The position numbers and the translations under genes were made by a program. The notes under the pieces were generated by a model, which worked only from the letters and a program-made list of their open reading frames with translations, made no database searches and was not told the DNA's origin. 64,000 bases of DNA from Bacillus velezensis (GTDB lineage Bacteria > Bacillota > Bacilli > Bacillales > Bacillaceae). The DNA lies in contig NZ_LLZC01000012.1 of assembly GCF_001461825.1 (NCBI RefSeq), forward strand, positions 620,001-684,000, written 5' to 3'. Of the stretch, positions 1 to 9,900 are shown one piece after another; the first letter of the stretch is position 1, and each line of letters begins with the position of its first letter.

Positions 1-1
1 C

Positions 2-3000
2 GCGGCAGGCATTGCGGGCGTTATCAAAGTATTGATGCAGCTGAAACATCGGACGCTCGCCAAAAGTCTGCATTGCGAGAGCATCAATCCCCATATCAAA
101 TTGAAGGACAGCCCGTTTTACATTGTGACAGAAACAAAGGAGTGGGAAGCGCTGCGTGATGAAAACGGCCGGGTCCTGCCCCGCCGGGCGGGTGTAAGCT
201 CATTCGGTTTCGGAGGCGTCAATGCGCATATCGTTATTGAAGAATACATGGGCAGAAGTGAGACGGAACAGCAGGAAACCTGTGAGAAAGCGTCATCTTT
301 TTTTGTTTTGTCGGCTAAAAATGAAGAGCGGCTGAAAGAAAGAGCGCGTCTCCTTCGCGATTTTATCCAAAACGGATCATTCCGCCATATCGATCTTGCA
401 GATGCCGCATACACACTGCAGACCGGACGGGATGCGATGGAAGCGAGGCTGGGAATCATTGCAGGCTCCGCAGAGGAACTGACTGAAAAACTGAACGCGT
501 TTCTGTTGGGAAAAAACAGCGAAGATATCATCAGCGGCCGTAAAAAACGCGAGAATAACACGATTTCCATGTTCTCAGACGATGAAGACGCCGCTGACCT
601 CGTCAGCGCCTGGCTTGAGAAAAAGAAATACAAGAAAGTGCTGCGGCTCTGGGCAAACGGATTTGACACAGATTGGGAGCAGCTGTATACGGACAGTAAG
701 CCGCGCCGCATCAGCCTGCCCTCCTATCCGTTCAGAGCAGACCGCTATTGGGTGCCGAAACGGGAGCAGCTACCGCTTTCGAATCAAAAAACAGTATTAT
801 TGCAGAAAACATGGGAGCCTTGCGAGGCAGTGTCTTCATCCGAGCCATTCAGCAAAATAGCGCTCATCGTTTCCGAGGATACAAAAGACCTTGCCGCCGA
901 GGTGAAAAAACAGCTGAATGATGCTGACATTGTGCAGGAAAATCAGCTCATCTCTTTCTTACATGGTCCGAATGCGGCCGTCTATTCCGGGTTTATTGAC
1001 TTCACCGGCTGCGGCTCCGGACAAAAGCGTCAGGACATCAGCTGGGTGGCATCGCTGCAGCAGCTGATTGAATACGGCCGCGGACAAGAAAACATGAAAA
1101 TGCTTTATCTTACAAAAGGGCTTGAATCCTTCAAAAATAAGGCGGCCGCTATGCATGGTATTGAAAAAGCGGGGCTTTATCGCATGCTGCGGCATGAATA
1201 CAGCCATATTCTCACCTGTCACGCCGATACTGATCCTGAAGAGCCGCTGGAGCAGACAGCCGCTTTTATTAAACAAGAAATTGAATCAGACTTAACGGAG
1301 TCTGCTGTTTGCTATAGGGAGGGTATGCGCTTCAGTTATGTTCTTCGGCAGACTGATCAGATTGAACCTGAAGCCGTGCAAACAGACCGGACTGTGTTTC
1401 CAAAAGACGCCGTCCTGATGATAACCGGAGGAACGCGCGGTCTCGGCGCTTTATGCGCCAAGCATTTCGTTTCAGCGTATGGTGTGAAGAAACTGCTTTT
1501 GACAGGCAGAAAGGAGCTGCCGCCGAAAACCGAGTGGGATCTTGAGCAAACAGACCCTGTCGTTTCGGAAAAAATACAGCTTATCCGGCAGCTGGAATCA
1601 CAAGGCGTAAAAGTGTGCGTCTCAGCAGTTGATCTGACGGATAAGCAGGCCGTCGGACGGCTTATAAAAGAGGTAACCTCAACGCTCGGACCTGTCGGAG
1701 GCATTCTGCATTGCGCGGGAATTGCGGACCGTGAAAACCCTGCTTTTCTCCGCAAATCCAAAGACAGTATCGCGCGGGTGCTCGCCCCGAAAGCAGACGG
1801 TCTTCACAGTCTGTATGAGAGTGTAAAGGATGATGCGCCGGCATTTTTCGTCCTGTTTTCATCTGTCTCGGCAGCCGTCCCGATTCTTGCGGCGGGACAG
1901 AGCGATTATGCGATGGCGAATTCTTACATGGACTATTTTGCAGAAAACAATGAGAGCGGCATCATCAGCATACAATGGCCGGCATGGGATGAGACGGGCA
2001 TGAGCAGGGATATAAAAAGCGGGATTTATGAGCAAACGGGATTGCTGCGGCACTCTGACGCGGAAGGTCTCAAGATGCTTGACTACATTTTAAGAGAAAG
2101 ACCCGGAGCTGTCGTGCTGCCGGCACAAGTGAAACATGATTGGGACATCAAAGCGCTGGAAAACGCCAAGCCAGCCGCCAATAAAGGAATGAAAGCAGCT
2201 TCCAAACCCCCTGAAACCAAAAAGCGGGGACATAACCGGACTGATATTCAATCTTGGCTGAGGTCGCTTTTGGCAAAAGAGCTGAGTATCGATGAAACGC
2301 ATATGGATATCGATGTGCCTTTTCAGGAATACGGAATGGATTCTATCTTTCTGGCTCAAGTGCTGATAAAGATCGATCAAAAACTGCCGTCCGTTTCAAT
2401 TGATCCGACTGTCCTTCTGGAACACCCTACCATAGAACAGCTCGCGGATTATTTAGCCGCACATTGTCCGGAAGCTTTTTCGGCAGATGCAGCAGTTTCC
2501 GCGGAGAAGGTCCCTTTGCAGAAGACGCCGAAACGGAGCAAAAAAACGGCAGATAAGCCCGGGAAACGGGGAAAGGTTGCGATCATCGGCATGGCCTGTC
2601 ATTTTCCGAAAGCGGGGGATATAAAAGAATTTTGGAAGAATCTCCGCAGCGGAACGGATGCCGTCACTGAAGTTCCGCCGGACAGATGGAACGCCGGGGA
2701 ACACTATCAGCCGGGTGAATATCAAGAGGGAAAAAGCATCAGTAAATGGGGCGGTTTTATTCACGATATTGATCAATTTGACCCGGAGTATTTTAATATT
2801 TCAGAAACGCTGGCACCGATGATAGACCCGCTGCAAAGGCAGTGGCTCGAGGTGAGCGCGGAAGCTTTGACCGATGCCGGTTATCAAAAAGAGGATCTCT
2901 GGGGCCGCCGTATCGGCGTTTTTGCCGGTGCAAGGGCAGGTGCGTTTCATCAGAAATTTCAATATTTGCAAAAAGACGCGATTATTGGCGCGGGGCAAAA

Positions 3001-3988
3001 TTTTATTACCGCACACATGGCGCACATTTATAACTTTACAGGGCCCAACCTGGTCGTAGATACAGCTTGCTCCAGTTCGCTTACGGCAATTCATTTGGCC
3101 GTGCAGGCTATTCAAAATGGAGAAGCGGAAGCGGCCTTTGCGGGCGGGGTTGACATTTTGCTTGATGAAAAACCTTTTCTCACAATGAGCGCGGCGAGAA
3201 TCTTATCGCCAAACGGCCGTTCAAAATCTTTCGATGCCGATGCGGACGGAACAGGAATCGGAGAGGGCTGCGGTGTGCTGATGCTGAAGCCGCTCGAAAA
3301 AGCGATAGAAGACGAAGATAAAATATACGGCGTTATTGACGGCTCTGCGATAAATAATGACGGCAGCACAATGGGCGTGACGACGCCGAATCCCCGGGCG
3401 CAGCAGGACTTGATTGAGCAGGCGGTTCAATCAGCGGAAATCGAGCCGGACACCATGACATACGTAGAGACGCACGGAACCGGTACATTGATCGGCGACC
3501 CGATTGAATTAAAAGGATTAACCAATGTCTTGTCTGCTTATTCCGATGAAAAACAATTTTGCGGTGTAGGAAGCGTCAAAAGCAATATCGGCCACTTGCT
3601 GAGTGCGGCGGGCGCGGCGGGAATCATCAAAGTTTTGCTGGCGATTGCCAATGAAGAACTGCCGCCGACTTTGCATTGCCATAAACCGAACCCCCGCTTT
3701 CAATTTAATGATTCTCCGCTTTATCCTGTGCTTGAGCTGAAGCGGTGGAACGGAAAAAAAGAGATACTCAGGGCCGGGGTCAGCGCGTTCGGTTTGGGCG
3801 GGAATAACGCCCATATCATTGTCAGCAACGAAGGAATTCCGAAAGAGCGAAAAGCGGCCATGGAACCGAAAGGCGGCCAGACAGTATACCGGAAACAGCG
3901 GTATTGGCCTGAAAAAGCACAGTTGTCGTCCGAAGCGGAAGAAAATAAGGCGGGCACAGAAGCAATGTTTGAAATAAGCGAGGTGTGA
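2..3988 (+). CDS. difI: Trans-AT polyketide synthase, 3' part (difI-like; 5' end outside window)
   Basis: The frame is open from base 2, so this is the C-terminal part (1328 residues seen) of a larger modular PKS. Domain order: end of a KS; an inter-domain linker ending in the LPSYPF..RYW motif typical of trans-AT synthases; a ketoreductase with NADPH motif GGTRGLG near residue 475 and QSDYAMAN active-site segment near 640; an ACP (GMDSI, serine near 781); then a full KS with Cys near 1023 (TACSSSL), His near 1158 (HGTGT) and His near 1197 (SNIGH), so condensation-competent. There is no AT domain. The protein ends about 50 residues after the KS, and the processing domains of that module lie on the next protein. 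Naming as difI rests on its position three PKS genes before the thioesterase gene. Confidence 0.82.
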   Translation, partial: AAGIAGVIKVLMQLKHRTLAKSLHCESINPHIKLKDSPFYIVTETKEWEALRDENGRVLPRRAGVSSFGFGGVNAHIVIEEYMGRSETEQQETCEKASSFFVLSAKNEERLKERARLLRDFIQNGSFRHIDLADAAYTLQTGRDAMEARLGIIAGSAEELTEKLNAFLLGKNSEDIISGRKKRENNTISMFSDDEDAADLVSAWLEKKKYKKVLRLWANGFDTDWEQLYTDSKPRRISLPSYPFRADRYWVPKREQLPLSNQKTVLLQKTWEPCEAVSSSEPFSKIALIVSEDTKDLAAEVKKQLNDADIVQENQLISFLHGPNAAVYSGFIDFTGCGSGQKRQDISWVASLQQLIEYGRGQENMKMLYLTKGLESFKNKAAAMHGIEKAGLYRMLRHEYSHILTCHADTDPEEPLEQTAAFIKQEIESDLTESAVCYREGMRFSYVLRQTDQIEPEAVQTDRTVFPKDAVLMITGGTRGLGALCAKHFVSAYGVKKLLLTGRKELPPKTEWDLEQTDPVVSEKIQLIRQLESQGVKVCVSAVDLTDKQAVGRLIKEVTSTLGPVGGILHCAGIADRENPAFLRKSKDSIARVLAPKADGLHSLYESVKDDAPAFFVLFSSVSAAVPILAAGQSDYAMANSYMDYFAENNESGIISIQWPAWDETGMSRDIKSGIYEQTGLLRHSDAEGLKMLDYILRERPGAVVLPAQVKHDWDIKALENAKPAANKGMKAASKPPETKKRGHNRTDIQSWLRSLLAKELSIDETHMDIDVPFQEYGMDSIFLAQVLIKIDQKLPSVSIDPTVLLEHPTIEQLADYLAAHCPEAFSADAAVSAEKVPLQKTPKRSKKTADKPGKRGKVAIIGMACHFPKAGDIKEFWKNLRSGTDAVTEVPPDRWNAGEHYQPGEYQEGKSISKWGGFIHDIDQFDPEYFNISETLAPMIDPLQRQWLEVSAEALTDAGYQKEDLWGRRIGVFAGARAGAFHQKFQYLQKDAIIGAGQNFITAHMAHIYNFTGPNLVVDTACSSSLTAIHLAVQAIQNGEAEAAFAGGVDILLDEKPFLTMSAARILSPNGRSKSFDADADGTGIGEGCGVLMLKPLEKAIEDEDKIYGVIDGSAINNDGSTMGVTTPNPRAQQDLIEQAVQSAEIEPDTMTYVETHGTGTLIGDPIELKGLTNVLSAYSDEKQFCGVGSVKSNIGHLLSAAGAAGIIKVLLAIANEELPPTLHCHKPNPRFQFNDSPLYPVLELKRWNGKKEILRAGVSAFGLGGNNAHIIVSNEGIPKERKAAMEPKGGQTVYRKQRYWPEKAQLSSEAEENKAGTEAMFEISEV

Positions 3989-3992
3989 TAGA

Positions 3993-6900
3993 TTGGCAGT
4001 TGCCACCGATCAAGTCAAAACGTTCCTGCAGAAAATCAGCCATACGAATTATATCGTCCGGGATCATCGCGTTCATCAAATCCGCGTCCTCCCGGGCGTG
4101 ACTTTAATAGATATGCTGTATCGGCTCGCCGCCGGGTATCTCGGTGAAAGGCCTATAGAATTAAGACAGATTATTTTTAAGCAGCCTGTTGTAACATCTG
4201 AAGAGTTTGATAAACACCTGTATGTCACCTTTACGCCGGCACGTGACAGCTGGAAAGTTGAGATCACTAGCGAAAAAGCAAAAAACGGCACACCGCTTGG
4301 CGGAAACCTGGATGAGAATATGGAATGCCAGCTTTATTTGCAAGAAGACACGCCCCGGGCAAAAGAACTGAATATTGAAGCGTTCATGAAAAACGCAAGC
4401 CGAAAATGGGACATGCATGACATTTACGGAATTGCAAGAAGAAGCCATATTGAGCATGGCGAGTTTATGAAAAATGAAGGGGCCGTTTATCAGCTTCAGG
4501 ATAAAGAAGAATTAATGGAGCTCACTCTGAGTGATTTGGCTGAAGGATTCCGGGAGAAATTTAAGGCGCATCCGGCTTTTTTAGATGCGTCCACCCTTGC
4601 CGGCTCTTCCTTTGCATTGTCGGCCCAAAAGCAAAATGACACACCTTATATTCCTTTTATGATCAATCGTTTTTGCATGTATCAGCCGTTTCCGAAAACG
4701 ATTTACACTTATTCTATGAAAAACAGCCACACTGAAAGCGGCGTATCAGACAGCGAACCTGATGTTTATTCGGCCGACTTCACGATTTACGACAGGGCAG
4801 GGAACGTATTGGCCGAATGTGAGAAACTGACAGTAAAAAGGGTCAGACAAGCGAATATGATTACCCATCTGATAGACAAAGAGAAGCCGCCTCAGCAGAA
4901 CAGAAGCGGCCGTGGAGAGCCCGAAAGTCCTGTGGCCGCAGAAGACGTGTCTGAACAGCAAACGCCGGAACAAAACATGGTGACTTACATAAAGTCGGAA
5001 ATCGCCAGGCTGATCAATCGTCCGGCACAGGATATTGATGTGCGGAAAGGCTTTTATGATATGGGGCTTGACTCGGCGCATTTGCTGAAGCTTGTAAAGA
5101 TATTAGAGCAGACTTTTCAGCAGCAGTTTTATCCGACACTGCTTTTTGAATATTCATCTGTCCGCCGCCTTGCGGATTACCTTATCAATGAAGCGGGCTG
5201 TGTGCTGAAAGATTCGGCCGAAGAACGGCATACATCAGATGCTGACATCGCTGATGAGGTTCTGTTTTTTGAACCCGCCTGGAAAGATCATCCGCTGGAA
5301 ACGGCGGTGCAGAACGGGCAAAAACACACCCGTCATCTCATTATCGCTGCCGATGCAGAACCCCGTCTCACCGGTGAACTCGGCATACATTGCCCGGAAG
5401 CGGAAGTGATAGAACTGAAAAGGGAGCATGAGGCTGCAGATGAGCAGTTTGGAGCAGATGCCGAGCGTATATTTCGTATGCTCAAACGGGAACTGACAGA
5501 CCATCCGAAAGAACATACATTGATTCAGCTTGTATGCGCCGTTGAGAATGGAGCGGCATTGTCTTCCGCTCTCGGGGCTATGCTGAAAACGGCACATCTG
5601 GAAAATCCGGCTCTTCGCACTCAGGTGATCACCTTCTGTGACAAGAATGAGAGATTGCCAAGTGAGACGGCCGCAATCATTAGAACAGAAGCAGACTGCT
5701 CTTATGCAGGCTGCACAGACATTCGGTATAAAGACAATATGCGGCAGATCAGATTGTTCGAACGTATTGAGAAACTGGACGGGCAGACACAGTCTCCTTG
5801 GAAACAAAACGGCGTATATGTCATTACAGGAGGCCTCGGCGGTCTTGGATTTCTGCTTGCCCGTCATCTTGCAGAAAAAGAAAAGGTGAAGCTCGCACTC
5901 ATCGGCCGTTCGCCGGAACAGTCTGAGAAGATCAGCAGACTGAAAGCATTGGGAGCAGAAGTTCTTTACGTTCAAGCGGACATCGGCAGCAAAGCCGAAA
6001 CAGAGCGGGCATTTGCTCAGATTACAGAGACTTTCGGCCGGCTGACGGGCATTTTTCATTGCGCCGGTGTTTTAAAAGATCAATTTATCATCCAAAAAGA
6101 CAGTTCTGACTTGAAGCAGGTGTTCCTGCCGAAAATCAGCGGCCTGATTCATGCGGACGAAGCTTCACGGCATGAACCGCTTGAATTTTTCGCCGTTTTT
6201 TCCTCATTCTCGGCGTTGGCCGGAAATGCGGGCCAGACAGATTATGCCGCGGCGAACGCTTTTATGGATGAATATATGAAATATCGCGATTGCAAAGCGG
6301 AAAAAGGCGAACGGAACGGGGCTTCTATGACGATCAACTGGCCGCTTTGGGAAGATGGCGGCATGCAGGTTGACAGCTTGATGAAAGAGATCATGAATGA
6401 TGCAACAGGCACCAGCCCGCTACCGGCCGGGGAAGGGATGGCTTCACTTGAATATATGCTGCGACTCGGCAAGCTGCAATCCGTTATTTTATACGGGAAA
6501 GAGCCGGCTGTAACTGAAAGCATGGGCCGATTGGGTCCAAAGGGAGACAAGAACGGATCTTCATTATCCAACGCAGCTGTCAAGAGAAGAAGCCGAAAAC
6601 AAGAGAGACATACAGAAGAGCATGATATTGCGGTAATCGGATTGGCGGGAAGATACCCGCAGGCGGGAAGCATTGATGAATTTTACCAAAATCTGCGCTC
6701 AGGTAAAGACTGCATTACAACAATGCCGAAAGACAGATGGAAAGGTTATTCTTTCTCATATGAAGCAGATCAGTTCTACCGTTACGGAGGATTTTTAGAT
6801 CGCATAGACAGCTTTGACCCGCTGTTTTTCAATCTGACTCCGCGCCAGGCTGAAATGATGGACCCGCAGGCGCGGCTGTTTTTAGAGACGGCTTGGGAAG

Positions 6901-9900
6901 CTTGTGAAGATGCCGGTTTTTATCAGGACAGAACGGCGCGCGGGCCATCTTCACAAAAAAGAAAACGCGTCGGGGTATTCGCAGGTGTGTTTTGGAGCCA
7001 TTATGAGCTGTTCGGCGCTGAAATTACACAGCGGGGCACACCGCTGTCTATGGGCGTGACGCCTGCCTCTGTTCCGAATATCGTGTCTCACTGCCTGAAC
7101 TTTACAGGGCCGTCAATGGCTGTTGATACGATGTGCTCTTCTTCGCTCACATCCATACATTTGGCATGTGAAAGCATTAAAAGGGGGGAGTGCGAATTCG
7201 CCATTGCCGGCGGTGTGAATGCGGTCACACACCCGCATAAATATGCGTTTTTGGCGAATGCCGGATTTCTGTCTTCAGAAGGCGTCTGCAAAAGCTTCGC
7301 CGACGGCGGTGACGGTTATGTGCCGGGAGAAGGCGTCGGCGCGGTGTTACTGACAACCGTTCAAGAAGCGGAAAGAATGGGCTGTCCGATATATGGCGTC
7401 ATAAAAGGCTCCGCTTTAAACCATGTCGGAAAAACATCCGGTTTGACCGTGCCTGATCCGGCATCACAGGCGGAAGTCATTACAGATTCTTTTCAGAGTG
7501 CCGGCGTTGATCCGGAGACATTGAGCTATATTGAAGCCCACGGAACAGGCACGTCTTTGGGTGATCCGATTGAAATTGAAGGGCTGAGCCGCGCATTCCG
7601 CAAATGGACAAACAAGAAGCGTTTTTGCGCCATCGGCTCTGCCAAATCAAATATCGGCCATTTAGAAGGAGCCGCCGGGATCGCCGGATTAGCAAAGGTG
7701 CTTTTGCAGCTGAAGCATGGAGAAATCTTTCCGTCATTGCACACGGACACGCTGAATCCCCATATTCCGTTTCCGGACACGCCGTTTTATGTGGCGGACC
7801 GGCTGGTAGAATGGGAGCGGCCGTCACATCCTGACCAGCCGAGAAGAGCGGGTTTAAGTTCTTTTGGCGCCAGCGGGAGCAATGCCCATTTTGTCATAGA
7901 AGAATATCTGCCGCCGCAGGCTGAAAAGAAATCAGTGAGTATACGGGAAGACGAGCCGGTTCTGTTTTTGCTTTCGGCAAAAAATGAAGAACGCCTATTA
8001 GAATATGTCAAACGGTATGACCGCTTTTTACGGGAAAAAGAAGTCAACCTTAAAGACCTGGCCTACACGCTTCAAGCTGGCAGAGAAGCGATGCCTGAAC
8101 GGCTGGCATTGATCGTTACATCCGTTTGCGGCCTGCAAGCGAAACTGAAGGATGTGCTTGAACGGAAAACAGAAATTGAAGGATGTTTCCGCGGACGTGC
8201 TCAAGATGATATTTCATCAAGTGGAATGGCCGAGCTGCTGAAAAACAAGCAATATTCCAGATTGCTCACTGAGTGGGCAAAAGGAGCCGCCGTTGACTGG
8301 AGCCTGTTATACGAAGGAGAGAAGCCGAAACGGGTCAGCCTTCCTGTATATCCGTTCGCGAAGGAGCGGTATTGGGTGCCTGTGCCCGCGGATATCCGGA
8401 AACAGACAGACGAACCGGCGGAAAACCAAAAGATCATTCTTCAAAAAGACTGGAAGCAGCAAGATCCGGCGGAATCTGAAGCATTATCAGGAACAGTAAT
8501 GATACTTGCAACGGATAAGACGCGCCGATTGGCCGATGCTCTTTTTAAAGGAAACAGCCATATTGAAACGATCTGTTTCATCCATCAGGCAAAAGACGGC
8601 GCCGATTATTACGCCGCCGCATCGGGGCGAAACCTTTACGGCAGAGTGCGGGAGTCTCTTCAAAACAAACAGATACTCGGGGTCGTCGACATAACCGCAT
8701 ATGACGCGGAATATGAACGGCAGGAAGAGATAGAACACGGAAAGCTTGCCTTTTTACAGCAGGCTCTTGAATCATTCCGTCATAGCGGCGCTGTGTTCAG
8801 CCAAGTGACACACCGCCTCCAGCCTTTCAAAGAAAGTAAACCTCTAATGCAAGGGGCGAAAACGGCGGGGCTGTACCGGATGCTGGGCGCTGAGTATGCC
8901 AACATTCATTCTTTTACGATAGATAGCGATTGTGCGATTGAGCATACAGAAGAATTAAGCAGACAGATTGAGACTGAATTTTTACAGCCGCGGGCCAAAA
9001 GCGGCAGTGAATGCTGCTACAGGCTGAATCGCCGTTATGTGCCGTTTCTGAAGCAGGGTATGAATGTTTCGGCGGCGCCTGAGCTTTCCTATTCGTCTGA
9101 TGATGTGCTGTTAATAACGGGCGGATCGCGCGGGATCGGCGCAATTGCGGCGGAGCATGCCGTTTCACGCGGATGCAGGAAACTGGTCATCATGGGGCGG
9201 GAGCCGCTTCCCGATTCCTCAGAGTGGGCAGACATGAAAAAGGACGGCATTCTCCCGGAAAAAGCCGAGCGGATGCAGAGGTTAGCCGAGCGGGGCGCGG
9301 AGATCCGTTATTACAGCGTTTCTCTTACGGATCAAAAGGGGCTCCGGAACATGACGGACAGCATCCGCGGCACGATGGGACCGATTACCGGCGTTTTTCA
9401 TTGCGCAGGTGCAATGGGAGAACACCCCGCTTTTTATAACAAAACCGAAACTGAAATCGAAAGCGTTTGCACGCCGAAAGTAACAGGGCTTCGCGGTCTC
9501 TATGAAGCCGTTCAGAATGAGCCGCTGTCGTTTTTTATTTTGTTCTCATCCGTTTCGGGTCTGATCCCTTCGCTTGCTGCGGGGCAAAGTGACTACGCGA
9601 TGGCTAATTCATTTATGGACTCTTTTGCAAATCATCAGGCAGGTAAAGGAAACGTGTTTGTTAAAGCCGTTCAATGGCCCGTCTGGAAAGAAACCGGCAT
9701 GGCTGAAGGCCTGCCGGAAACTCCTGCTTATCAAAAATCAGGACTTTCCAGGCTGTCTGCCGAAGACGGACTGAAGCTTTTAGATTACATCATATTAAAC
9801 GGACAAAGCTGCGGAATTCCTTGTGTTCCAGAAGACAGTGAGGCTGATTTTGGTGATCTTCTGAAGGTGAAGAAATCTGAAGCTCCCGTGAAAAAAAGCA

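Noticed and set aside
118-711. Long minus-strand open frames within the PKS genes
   Set aside because: They are antisense shadows of high-GC coding sequence, without ribosome sites or recognisable domains.
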